Made by a program: the position numbers and the translations under genes
Shown here: positions 8,584 through 16,286 of the stretch, piece by piece
Position numbering within the stretch: position 1 is the stretch's first letter
How the letters are laid out: each line of letters starts with the position of its first letter
The notes under the pieces: generated by a model
The model's input: the letters and a program-made list of their open reading frames with translations, nothing else
What the model was told of the DNA's origin: nothing
Databases searched by the model: none
Assembly: GCF_005281475.1 (NCBI RefSeq)
Contig: NZ_CP040106.1
Coordinates: 2,570,501 to 2,634,500, forward strand
DNA: 64,000 nt
Direction of reading: 5' to 3'
DNA from: Echinicola rosea
Lineage (GTDB): Bacteria > Bacteroidota > Bacteroidia > Cytophagales > Cyclobacteriaceae

Positions 8584-9246
8584 ATGAAAGAAAATAGGAT
8601 CCGGGCATCGGTGCCTACGATTACGGACGAGCGCTTGTTAGATGAAATGGATCAGCAGGGAGCATTGGTGGAGATTGCCGCAGGGGAAGCGATCATGGAA
8701 CCAGGAAAATTTATAAAGACCGTGCCGATCGTGTTGGAGGGCGCCATTAAGGTCTTGAGGTTGGACGAAGAGGGAAAGGAGCTTTTCTTGTACTACCTGT
8801 ATCCCGGCGAGACATGTGCCTTGTCACTAACCTGTTGCGAGGCAGGGAGGGCAAGTGAAGTAAAAGCAATAGTGGAAGAAGATACCAAGATGCTCATGGT
8901 TCCTGTCCAGTATCATGAGCAGTGGTATGAGCAGTATAAACAATGGAAAGATTTTGTCATGGCAACGTACCAAAAGCGTTTTCAGGAAATGCTGAAAGTG
9001 CTTGATTCTGTGGCATTTCTTAAAATGGATCAGCGATTGGCCAGGTACTTGGTGGCCAGAATGAAGAAAAACGGCACCACTGATCTTTCCATTACCCATC
9101 AGGAAATAGCCAATGAACTGGGGACTTCACGGGAGGTGATCTCCAGGCTCCTCAAGCAATTGGAAAAGAAAAAGTGGATTGAGCTGGGACGAAACAGGAT
9201 CTTTGTCCGGGGTGATTTTGAGGAACTGGCAGAAGTGGGAAGGTGA
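8584..9246 (+). CDS. Crp/Fnr-family transcriptional regulator with a Cys-rich sensor region
   Basis: A 220-residue regulator. Residues 20-140 form the cyclic-nucleotide-binding-type beta-roll, with the conserved YPGE turn (73-76). Residues about 150-210 form the HTH_Crp domain, with recognition helix SREVISRLLKQL. Just after the turn lie three cysteines in CALSLTCC (C78, C84, C85), a pattern suited to thiol, persulfide or metal sensing rather than cAMP binding. It sits immediately before a block of sulfur-handling genes, and matching Crp-type palindromes occur upstream of two of them (10153-10170 and 11041-11058). I infer it controls that block. The effector is not known. Confidence 0.85.
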   Translation: MKENRIRASVPTITDERLLDEMDQQGALVEIAAGEAIMEPGKFIKTVPIVLEGAIKVLRLDEEGKELFLYYLYPGETCALSLTCCEAGRASEVKAIVEEDTKMLMVPVQYHEQWYEQYKQWKDFVMATYQKRFQEMLKVLDSVAFLKMDQRLARYLVARMKKNGTTDLSITHQEIANELGTSREVISRLLKQLEKKKWIELGRNRIFVRGDFEELAEVGR

Positions 9247-9259
9247 TGTTGATCAGTAA

Positions 9260-10075
9260 CTATGGTTTTTTGGACTTGAGCACTAAAAGGGGCGTGGTAG
9301 TGTGGAGGGCCATTTCCGCACAGTGGCTAGTCCTGAAAAGGTAGTCAAAAAAGCCGTGGTGTTTCGAAAACATGGTCAGAAGTGTTCTGGGGTGGTGTTG
9401 GGCGTATTGTTGTAGTCCTTCGTTGACCTGATCGGCATTTAACGTGTCAAAGGTGATGGACAACTCGGGGAACCGGTCTTTTAAAAACATGGACAATTCC
9501 GAAAAGGGTATTTCGGGAAGTGGGTCGTTGTCCTTTTTGATGTGGATGATTTGATATGGGAGTTTGTAATGACGGGTAAGTGCAATAAGTTGGCCCAAAA
9601 AGACAATATCTTCCCTGTTTAGCTCCATGGCCATGGAGATAGTATCTACTGCCTTAAACGTGGCGCTGGCGGGAATGGTAAGTACAGGCGTACGGCTTAG
9701 CCGGATAACCTCCGAAGTGGTTGAGCCAAATATTTTGGAAGGGAAGTCACTTTTTCCTTGGCTGCCCAGAATGATCAAGTCATAAGCCCCTTTTTCGGAT
9801 TCCGCACAAATGGCCGAAGAGGGTGCCGTCTGCTCAATCAGGTAGTTGGTTTCTATTCCTTCTTTATTACAAATCTTTTTCAAGGACTGCAATGCCTTTG
9901 TGGCTTGCTGCTCTATCGTGGTAATGTATTCGGCTGTTTGGGCCGCAAAGTCATATACAGGCGTGTAAGCAAACAGCAGCGTAATTGAACTGCTGTGAGC
10001 TTTGGATAGATGCAGTGCGAAATCCAATGCGTTTTGCGCATTTTCGGAAAGATCAGTACCTACTAATAATTTCAT
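9260..10075 (-). CDS. Tandem universal stress protein (UspA family)
   Basis: A 271-residue protein with two Usp domains. The first (1-140) has the canonical start MKLLVGTDLSENA and the ATP-binding signature ending GSQGKSDFPSKIFGSTTSEVIR (G-2x-G-9x-G-S/T type). The second (about 145-271) keeps the fold but lacks an obvious nucleotide-binding glycine signature. Function is stress or redox adaptation in the cytoplasm. It is divergent from the TauE gene, sharing a 151-base regulatory region with a Crp-type operator, and it converges with the Crp gene. Confidence 0.82.
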   Translation of the reverse strand: MKLLVGTDLSENAQNALDFALHLSKAHSSSITLLFAYTPVYDFAAQTAEYITTIEQQATKALQSLKKICNKEGIETNYLIEQTAPSSAICAESEKGAYDLIILGSQGKSDFPSKIFGSTTSEVIRLSRTPVLTIPASATFKAVDTISMAMELNREDIVFLGQLIALTRHYKLPYQIIHIKKDNDPLPEIPFSELSMFLKDRFPELSITFDTLNADQVNEGLQQYAQHHPRTLLTMFSKHHGFFDYLFRTSHCAEMALHTTTPLLVLKSKKP

Positions 10076-10152
10076 CCTTGGTCATAAATGCCTATAACAA
10101 TTAAAGATAACAACATTGGAGGATATTCTCAATAAGAACGGGGCTGATATAA

Positions 10153-10170
10153 TGTAACAAAAGTCACTGA
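10153..10170. promoter_or_regulatory. Putative Crp/Fnr operator (site 1)
   Basis: TGTAACAAAAGTCACTGA, an imperfect GTNA-N6-TCAC palindrome. It is identical in 13 of 18 positions to the site at 11041-11058. It is followed after exactly 19 bases by TAGCTTTG (10190-10197), an exact -7 box, placing its centre near -42 as in class II Crp activation. It could also act on the divergent usp gene. Confidence 0.6.
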
Positions 10171-10189
10171 ATAAGCGGAATGGATAAGG

Positions 10190-10197
10190 TAGCTTTG
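10190..10197 (+). promoter_or_regulatory. -7 promoter box of the TauE gene
   Basis: TAGCTTTG, an exact TAnnTTTG match, 29 bases before the ATG at 10227 and 19 bases downstream of operator site 1. Confidence 0.55.
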
Positions 10198-10226
10198 TAC
10201 AAGTTTGATGAAAGAGGAACAATCGC

Positions 10227-11030
10227 ATGGAAGTAAATTCACTAATCGGGTTGGTAGGGGCAGTATTGATAGGTATCAGTCTTGGAATGATCGGTGGTGG
10301 AGGGTCTATTTTGACCGTACCCATTTTGGTCTACCTTTTAGGGATAGAACCAATATTGGCCACCGCCTATTCACTTTTTGTCGTGGGAAGCACCTCTTTG
10401 GTGGGGGCAGGAAGCTACCTGAAGCGAGGAAAGGTGTCTTATCGAATTGCGCTGGTTTTTGCCATTCCTTCTTTTTTGGCGATTTTTCTCATGCGCAAAT
10501 TTGTGGTGCATGCCCTGCCTGAGATTTTATTTACAATGGGTAGTTTTACCGTTTCAAAGGACTTGGCGATCATGGTGTTCTTTGCTGCCATCATGTTGTT
10601 AGCGGCATATTCCATGATAAAAAATGGAGCCAAGCCAAAACCGGAAAGTAAGACAAAAGCACTCAATTATCCACTCATCGCAGTGCAGGGAATGGTGGAA
10701 GGAAGTATTACGGGGATCGTAGGAGCAGGAGGAGGCTTTTTGATCATTCCAGCATTGGTGCTGATCGCTAAGCTACCCATGCGAGTGGCGGTCGGTACTT
10801 CCTTGTTGATTATTGGGATTAAGTCACTTTTGGGGTTTACAGGAGACCTTGTCTCTCAAGATATTGATTGGTTTTTTCTTTTGGTCTTTACAGGGCTGAG
10901 TATTCTAGGGATTTTTATTGGCGGGAAGCTTTCCCGTAAGGTGAATGAGGCAGCCCTGAAAAAAGCCTTTGGGTGGTTTGTGCTGCTGATGGGAGCCTAT
11001 ATTCTGATCAGGGAAATCTTTATCGGGTAG
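10227..11030 (+). CDS. TauE/SafE-family sulfite/sulfonate exporter
   Basis: A 267-residue integral membrane protein with about eight hydrophobic segments in two repeats. The repeat signatures are GMIGGGGSILTVP (near 20-33) and GIVGAGGGFLIIPAL (near 158-172), the hallmark glycine-rich loops of the TauE/SafE (DUF81) family. Members export sulfite, sulfoacetate or other small organosulfur anions. Its position between a Crp-type regulator and an MBL-rhodanese protein suggests export of sulfite or thiosulfate formed by persulfide oxidation. The operator at 10153 and -7 box at 10190 point to regulated transcription. Confidence 0.87.
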   Translation: MEVNSLIGLVGAVLIGISLGMIGGGGSILTVPILVYLLGIEPILATAYSLFVVGSTSLVGAGSYLKRGKVSYRIALVFAIPSFLAIFLMRKFVVHALPEILFTMGSFTVSKDLAIMVFFAAIMLLAAYSMIKNGAKPKPESKTKALNYPLIAVQGMVEGSITGIVGAGGGFLIIPALVLIAKLPMRVAVGTSLLIIGIKSLLGFTGDLVSQDIDWFFLLVFTGLSILGIFIGGKLSRKVNEAALKKAFGWFVLLMGAYILIREIFIG

Positions 11031-11040
11031 TGGGGGCTTA

Positions 11041-11058
11041 TGTGATAGATGTCACTGA
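11041..11058. promoter_or_regulatory. Putative Crp/Fnr operator (site 2)
   Basis: TGTGATAGATGTCACTGA contains the perfect GTGA-N6-TCAC palindrome typical of Crp/Fnr proteins. The -7-like box TAAATTAG (11078-11085, one mismatch) follows after exactly 19 bases, the same spacing as at site 1. It begins 10 bases after the TauE stop and drives the MBL-rhodanese operon. Confidence 0.65.
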
Positions 11059-11170
11059 GAAAATGATTTGCCTACCTTAAATTAGTAGTATTATTTACCA
11101 AACGGAACTAGCACGTGTTCCTTTGGCATTTATTATAGAAATCAACCGCAAATATAACTAAAAGATAAAA

Positions 11171-12592
11171 ATGAAAATTGAACAAATCTATACGGGATGT
11201 TTGGCGCAAGGGGCTTATTACATTGAGTCCAAGGGAGAAGCTGCCATCATCGATCCACTTCGGGAAGTAGATCCCTATGTCGAAAAAGCCAAGCGGAATG
11301 ATGCTGCGATCAAGTATGTCCTTGAGACGCACTTTCACGCTGATTTTGTGTCAGGGCACAAGGACTTGGCGGAGAAAACAGGTGCCAGTATTGTCTTCGG
11401 TCCCACTGAAGCCAAGTTGGGTTTTGATGCGATCATTGCTGAAGATGAACAAGAATTTAAAATTGGGGATATCACCATAAAATTGCTGCATACACCGGGG
11501 CATACCATGGAAAGCTCATGTTACCTGTTAAGTGATGAAACAGGAACACCCAAAGCGATATTTACTGGTGATACCTTATTTATTGGGGATGTGGGGAGAC
11601 CGGATTTGGCGCAGAAAGTATCCGAAGACTTGACACAAGAAAAACAAGCAGGGCATTTATATGACTCTTTGAGGAATAAAATACTACCGCTTCCAGATGA
11701 TCTGGTGGTGTATCCTGCTCATGGGGCAGGAAGTGCCTGTGGGAAAAATATGAGCAAGGAAACTTCGGATACCTTGGGCAATCAGAAGAAAACAAATTAT
11801 GCCCTTCAGGAAATGACCAAAGAGGAATTCATCAAAAAGCTAATAGAAGGGCTTACCCCACCGCCAGCATATTTTCCACAAAATGTCAAAATGAATATTC
11901 AGGGGTATGATAGTATCGACGAAGTGCTGGAGCGGGGCGTCAAGGCCTTGTCCCCAGTGGATTTTGAGGCAGTAGCCAATGATACAGGAGCCGTGTTACT
12001 GGATACCAGAAGCCCTCAGGTATTTGCCCAAGGGTTTATTCCCAATGCTGTTAACATTGGCATAGACGGAAGCTTTGCCGTTTGGGTAGGTACAATGATC
12101 CCAGACGTGAAACAGAAGATCTTGGTCATTGCGGAAGAAGGCAGAGAGGAAGAGGTGATCACGCGATTGGCCAGGGTAGGCTATGACTTTGCCTTGGGGT
12201 ACCTGAAAGGTGGTTTTGAAGCTTGGAAAGCGGCTGGAAATGAAGTGGATACCATTACTTCCCTCCAACCCGAGGAAGTAGCTAAAGTCACTAAAGACAA
12301 TCCCAATGCTGTTATTTTGGATGTCCGTAAGCAAAGTGAATATGATAGCGAGCATGTCAAAGGGGCAGAACACGCTCCCTTGGATTATATCAATGAACAT
12401 ATGGGGCAATTGGAGAAGGACAAAACCTACTTCGTGCACTGTGCAGGAGGATACCGTTCCATGATTTTCGCTTCGACCATGCGGGCAAGAGGTTATGACA
12501 ACTTAGTGGATATATCAGGCGGGTTCAAGGCCATCAAAGAATCGGAAGCGTTTGACTTGACTGATTTTGTTTGTCCCACCACTAAATTATAA
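11171..12592 (+). CDS. MBL-fold hydrolase fused to two rhodanese domains (persulfide dioxygenase/sulfurtransferase, CstB-like)
   Basis: A 473-residue fusion. Residues 1-240 are an ETHE1-like metallo-beta-lactamase domain, with the metal motif THFHADFVSGH (about 55-65), HTPGHTMES and GDTLFIGDVGRPDL. Two rhodanese domains follow. In the first (about 265-355) the active-site loop reads VIAEEGREEE and has no cysteine, so it is probably inactive. The second (about 370-465) has the catalytic loop HCAGGYRS with C424. The layout matches CstB-type proteins that oxidise low-molecular-weight persulfides and form thiosulfate. It leads a cluster with two YeeE/YedE proteins, 12 bases before the first, and has a Crp-type operator upstream. 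Confidence 0.88.
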   Translation: MKIEQIYTGCLAQGAYYIESKGEAAIIDPLREVDPYVEKAKRNDAAIKYVLETHFHADFVSGHKDLAEKTGASIVFGPTEAKLGFDAIIAEDEQEFKIGDITIKLLHTPGHTMESSCYLLSDETGTPKAIFTGDTLFIGDVGRPDLAQKVSEDLTQEKQAGHLYDSLRNKILPLPDDLVVYPAHGAGSACGKNMSKETSDTLGNQKKTNYALQEMTKEEFIKKLIEGLTPPPAYFPQNVKMNIQGYDSIDEVLERGVKALSPVDFEAVANDTGAVLLDTRSPQVFAQGFIPNAVNIGIDGSFAVWVGTMIPDVKQKILVIAEEGREEEVITRLARVGYDFALGYLKGGFEAWKAAGNEVDTITSLQPEEVAKVTKDNPNAVILDVRKQSEYDSEHVKGAEHAPLDYINEHMGQLEKDKTYFVHCAGGYRSMIFASTMRARGYDNLVDISGGFKAIKESEAFDLTDFVCPTTKL

Positions 12593-12604
12593 TCGGTAAC
12601 TATT

Positions 12605-13186
12605 ATGGAGAATTTTATAGAATGGATCAGTCAGCCTTGGCCCTGGTATGTAGCAGGGCCTTTGCTCGGGCTGACGGTGCCCATATTGCTCTTGATTGGC
12701 AACAGGTCATTTGGCGTGTCTTCATCGTTACGGCATGTCTGTGCCGCTTGTGTGCCCGCTAAAATCCCCTTCTTTTCCTATAATTGGAAGGCGGAAGCTT
12801 GGAACTTGTTTTTTGTGGCGGGTATCGTACTTGGCGGAGTGGTGGCCGCATCGGTTCTGTCCAACCCTGCGGAGGTCATCGTTGCCCAAAGTACACAGCA
12901 GGATTTAAGGGCTCTGGGGATTACCCGGTTCGAAAACCTCTTGCCATCCGAGATATTTACTTGGGACAACCTATTGACGATGAAGGGATTGGTTTTCTTT
13001 GTCTTTGGAGGATTCCTGGTTGGGTTTGGCACCCGGTATGCGGGCGGCTGTACTTCTGGTCATGCCATCATGGGGATCAGTAACCTCCAGTGGCCTTCTG
13101 TGGTGGCTACGATCTTCTTTATGCTTGGAGGATTTGCGATGACCCATTTATTACTACCATTTCTGATGCGGCTGTCAGGGTTTTAG
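12605..13186 (+). CDS. YeeE/YedE-family sulfur transporter, N-terminal half-type
   Basis: A 193-residue membrane protein with about four to five hydrophobic segments. The signature [14 protein letters not shown] (about 141-154) carries the conserved cysteine of the YeeE/YedE (sulf_transp) family, where cysteine relays move thiosulfate across the membrane. A second Cys pair (VCAACVPAK, about 44-52) lies near the first loop. This and the next gene together equal one full-length TsuA-like transporter split into two proteins. Uptake or export of thiosulfate or another sulfur compound fits the MBL-rhodanese neighbour. Confidence 0.85.
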   Translation: MENFIEWISQPWPWYVAGPLLGLTVPILLLIGNRSFGVSSSLRHVCAACVPAKIPFFSYNWKAEAWNLFFVAGIVLGGVVAASVLSNPAEVIVAQSTQQDLRALGITRFENLLPSEIFTWDNLLTMKGLVFFVFGGFLVGFGTRYAGGCTSGHAIMGISNLQWPSVVATIFFMLGGFAMTHLLLPFLMRLSGF

Positions 13187-13254
13187 GTTGACCATTTTAG
13201 GGGCTCCTATGTTTTCGGTTGCTAAAAGGAATTACGAATTAAGAAATTATAAAT

Positions 13255-13692
13255 ATGAGTACTATAAAATCAGAAAAAGGGTTTGCCTTGGCCAAATACC
13301 TCTTGGTAGGGATGTTTTTTGGAATTGTACTGGTGAAGGCCGAGGTGATTTCCTGGTTCAGGATCCAGGAAATGTTTAGACTCCAATCTTTCCATATGTA
13401 TGGTGTGATAGGAGCTGCAATAGCCGTGGGCATGCTTTCCATATTCCTTATCAAGAAATTTAACATTAAGACCGTTTCAGGAGAGAAGGTGGTCATAAAA
13501 GACAAGGAGTTTAGAAAAGGACAGGTGATTGGCGGATTTATATTTGGGTTGGGATGGGCTGTCACTGGTGCCTGTCCAGGGCCGATATTTGCCCAAATAG
13601 GCATTGGCTATACTGTGGTCATCGTGACCTTTATCAGTGCGCTTTTAGGCACTTGGGTGTATGGTAGGTTGGCTGATAAACTCCCCAATTGA
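13255..13692 (+). CDS. YeeE/YedE-family sulfur transporter, C-terminal half-type (DUF6691-like)
   Basis: A 145-residue membrane protein with about four hydrophobic segments. The signature GLGWAVTGACPGPIFAQIG (about 99-117) is the second cysteine-containing repeat of YeeE/YedE transporters. It follows the first half by 68 bases in the same orientation. The two probably assemble as a heteromeric transporter. No clear intrinsic terminator follows; the repeat region begins soon after. Confidence 0.83.
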   Translation: MSTIKSEKGFALAKYLLVGMFFGIVLVKAEVISWFRIQEMFRLQSFHMYGVIGAAIAVGMLSIFLIKKFNIKTVSGEKVVIKDKEFRKGQVIGGFIFGLGWAVTGACPGPIFAQIGIGYTVVIVTFISALLGTWVYGRLADKLPN

Positions 13693-13891
13693 TACATGTT
13701 TGTTTTTTGGCAGTTATCAAATGGTTACAGTAGTTCTTACAGCTGTGCTGCGGGACCACGAGGTTTAAGTTTTTAACTAATGCTACTAGTGGAGCATCCC
13801 TACTGATGCCGGTGCCCACTAATAAACACGAAATCAGATATACACTATCTAAAAGATATAGATGCCTTCGCAGGGCAAACGCGTTTAGTGT

Positions 13892-13948
13892 TTTGAAGGG
13901 AGACAATTTTCGTGTAGGCATGGCTATCATCCGGGCCGCTGGCACTTT
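13892..13948. repeat. Short repeat, partner of 6305-6361
   Basis: Shares CGTGTAGG, ATCATCCG and GCCGCTGGCACTTT in order with 6305-6361. Confidence 0.6.
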
Positions 13949-14110
13949 GCCCCGATTTCCCTGCGATTTGTACATTGGAAACCGCAGTAGCCTATCTTAC
14001 AGAATGGCGGGAAAGGCTGAAAGAATGATGAGTTGATTTGGATCGAACAAGCCGTCGCAGCTATCTGTTCATGTATAGTGGTTGGCTTGGTTGAGGTTAA
14101 ACTCAGAATC

Positions 14111-14689
14111 AATGCCGTTTAGTTAGTGTGTATCTGGAAAATATGGGTTCTATATTTTTTCCTTGGGCAGTTATTTTTCTAGCTAAATCCCTAGGTGGTT
14201 TTCATCTCTTTACCTTTGTTACTTTTTTGCTTCAGGTCAAAAAAGTAACCAAAAAACCCCGCCGCTACGCCACGGCGCACAGGTGTGCATCTATTGGGCT
14301 AAAATTAAAGCCTTCCCTCATGCAGGCAAACTCCTCCTTTTCTAGCTGCCAACATTCTTTTTGGGCAGCCTTTCGTCAAACAAGCCTGCGTTCTTGCCCA
14401 CCCGCTATTTAATTCCTTAACGCCCAATACCTGCAAGGCGGATCCGATTAATAAGTTTCTTATGGATAAATTATCATCATTATTCCATGTAGTGGTATAT
14501 TTTCTTAAGTAACCAAGGACCTAGATTTTTTCTTTCTTTTTTCATCAATAGCCTGCCCCGAAGGCTTTCGGGGGAAAAAAGGAAAAGGATAAAATCCACC
14601 AAAATGGCCAAAGCCATACAATTAAAGTCAAATAGAAAAGAAACTCCTAGCAGGTGAAAACAGGGAAATGGCCTTAACTAAACGGCATT
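14111..14689. mobile_element. MITE-like element with 15-bp terminal inverted repeats
   Basis: The left end AATGCCGTTTAGTTA (14111-14125) is the exact inverted copy of the right end TAACTAAACGGCATT (14675-14689). The 579-base interior encodes no transposase. Its first about 110 bases match the reverse complement of 33830-33923 (GTGTATCTGGAAA, TGGTTTTCATCTCTTTACCTTTGTT). Clear target-site duplications were not found. Confidence 0.55.
14205..14443. repeat. Dispersed intergenic repeat, copy 3, with hairpin
   Basis: Starts with the hairpin GTTACTTTTTTG (14218-14229) / CAAAAAAGTAAC (14238-14249), then the blocks shared with 1-207 and 5775-5920. It is nested inside the MITE-like element. Confidence 0.75.
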
Positions 14690-14749
14690 AAACCAAGAAT
14701 AGGTGTAAGCAACTGAGCGTCCTGCCTAATCCGCCTATATGGCCAGATT

Positions 14750-14830
14750 TTATTTGAAGACTTTTTTATATACTGTCCGGATGATAAAGATGGCGATGAG
14801 GACGGTGCCTCCAGCGATTACGAATTCCAT
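14750..14830 (-). CDS. Possible 26-residue single-pass membrane miniprotein
   Basis: A complete frame from ATG at 14830 to TAA at 14750. It encodes 26 residues: MEF, a run of about 15 hydrophobic residues including VIAGG and LIAIFII, then a basic tail RTVYKKVFK. The clean transmembrane-plus-positive-tail design is more orderly than expected by chance. There is no recognisable promoter box and no known family. Confidence 0.38.
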   Translation of the reverse strand: MEFVIAGGTVLIAIFIIRTVYKKVFK

Positions 14831-14965
14831 TTTGAAGTGATTTTGTACGTTAAGGTAGTTTTAAAATTACATGAATCGGAGTGAATGGAGAAAAAACATT
14901 TCAGCTGCAATCGATTGTGTTGTTTTTTGTTAGAAAATCAGGGTTTTTAATGCTGAAAAAGTCCT

Positions 14966-14973
14966 TTACTTTG
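14966..14973 (+). promoter_or_regulatory. -7-like box of the MFS gene
   Basis: TTACTTTG, one mismatch from TAnnTTTG, 29 bases before the ATG at 15003. It overlaps the alternative GTG start at 14973, favouring the ATG. Confidence 0.4.
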
Positions 14974-15002
14974 TGGTATCAAACCTATTTGACAGAGCAA
15001 CT

Positions 15003-16184
15003 ATGAACTTACTAAGAAAACGGCGTATCGCGTTAAGCGGACTTTTCTTTCTGGCCGGTTTAAGTTTCGCCTCATGGGCATCAAGGATTCCAGATTTCCA
15101 GCAGCTGTTTGACCTGAGCGAGGGGCAATTGGGGACATTGCTGCTAGGGATGCCCCTTGGCTCCTTGATAGCTTTGCCACTGGCGGGCTGGGCAGTGGAT
15201 AAGTATGGCAGTCGTAGAGTGATTGTGACAGGAAGTTTGCTGTATGCATTGTCCTTATTGAGCTTAGGCTATACCGGTTCAGTGATACAGCTGGGCGTGG
15301 CGGTGGTTTTGTTTGGGATGATGGGAAATATCATGAACATTTCCTTGAATACCCAGGCCCTGCTGGTAGAGGATGGGTACAATCGCAGTATTTTGGCCTC
15401 GTTTCACGGTTTATGGAGTTTGGCAGGATTTGCGGGAGCAGGTATCGGAGCACTAATGATCAAGCTCGGTTGGGCACCGGTCAATCATTATTGGCTGGTA
15501 GCCGGCATTATGCTGCTGATTTTGGTGTCAAGTTTCAATTTGCTTTTCAAAGAGGAGAAAAGAGCAGGTAGTGGCGGTTTAATGCTCAAAAAGCCCGATG
15601 CATTATTGCTTAGGATAGGCTTGGTAGGTTTTTTTGGGATGATGTGCGAGGGATGCATGTTTGATTGGAGCGGTGTTTATTTGAAGAAAGTGGTTGTGGC
15701 GAGTCCTGATTTGGTGCCACTGGGCTATGTGACCTTCATGGCTGCCATGGCCTCCGGAAGGTTTTTCTCTGATGCCCTGGCCAATAAGTGGAGTAAAATC
15801 GTGATGCTGAGGATTTCCGGTACCTTGATATGCATCGGGCTTTTGATAGCGGTGATCTATCCTGCGTTTGGGACAGCTGTGGCAGGTTTTTTATTGGTTG
15901 GTTTTGGGACAGCTTCTGTTATTCCATTATCATATAGCATCGCTGGTAGGTCCAAAATGTACGCTCCAAGTATATCTTTGGCATTGGTGTCCACGATTTC
16001 ATTTTTTGGCTTTTTACTGGGCCCTCCGATGATCGGTTTTATTGCGGAATTGTTCGACCTCCAGGTGTCTTTTGCTGTGATAGCCATGATGGGTATGTGC
16101 ATTACGCTTTTGGTCAGCATAAAAACGCAATTATTTGAAAGTTATAAGATTCCTGCAAATAAAAAAGCTGCGGCAGGAAAGTAA
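15003..16184 (+). CDS. MFS transporter (YbjJ-like)
   Basis: A 393-residue major facilitator protein with about 12 hydrophobic segments. The N terminus RIPDFQQLFDLSEGQLG followed by AVDKYGSRRV, the loop 2-3 motif (D-x-x-G-x-R), supports the assignment. It resembles the YbjJ/fucose-permease-like branch. The substrate cannot be inferred. A GTG at 14973 would add 10 residues but sits inside the promoter box, so ATG 15003 is chosen. It lies about 100 bases before metG. Confidence 0.83.
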   Translation: MNLLRKRRIALSGLFFLAGLSFASWASRIPDFQQLFDLSEGQLGTLLLGMPLGSLIALPLAGWAVDKYGSRRVIVTGSLLYALSLLSLGYTGSVIQLGVAVVLFGMMGNIMNISLNTQALLVEDGYNRSILASFHGLWSLAGFAGAGIGALMIKLGWAPVNHYWLVAGIMLLILVSSFNLLFKEEKRAGSGGLMLKKPDALLLRIGLVGFFGMMCEGCMFDWSGVYLKKVVVASPDLVPLGYVTFMAAMASGRFFSDALANKWSKIVMLRISGTLICIGLLIAVIYPAFGTAVAGFLLVGFGTASVIPLSYSIAGRSKMYAPSISLALVSTISFFGFLLGPPMIGFIAELFDLQVSFAVIAMMGMCITLLVSIKTQLFESYKIPANKKAAAGK

Positions 16185-16272
16185 TGTAATACGGCCAGAA
16201 ACTTCCAAAGGGTGTTTTGAGAAAGGTGGAAATCACCTTGGTATTTATTCCTTAAGAAAAATCAAATTTCCC

Positions 16273-16280
16273 TATCTTTG
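16273..16280 (+). promoter_or_regulatory. -7 promoter box of metG (probably leaderless)
   Basis: TATCTTTG is an exact TAnnTTTG match ending 6 bases before the ATG at 16287. Transcription should begin at or within about 3 bases of the start codon. Confidence 0.6.
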
Positions 16281-16286
16281 CAGCCT

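Larger units (their letters stand above)
13693..14749. other. Noncoding repeat region
   Basis: About 1.05 kb after the YeeE gene. It contains a short repeat (13892-13948) and a MITE-like element with terminal inverted repeats (14111-14689), with the dispersed repeat nested inside the latter. Open frames at 13806-14036 and 14128-14412 fall within repeat DNA and do not resemble known proteins, so they are not called. Confidence 0.7.

Noticed and set aside
13806..14036. 76-codon plus-strand frame after the YeeE genes
   Set aside because: Overlaps a short repeat shared with 6305-6361 and shows no family resemblance or promoter.
14128..14412. 94-codon plus-strand frame in repeat copy 3
   Set aside because: It lies wholly within the MITE-like/dispersed repeat, and its hairpin is read through as FLLQVKKVTKK. 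The sequence follows the repeat, not coding constraint.
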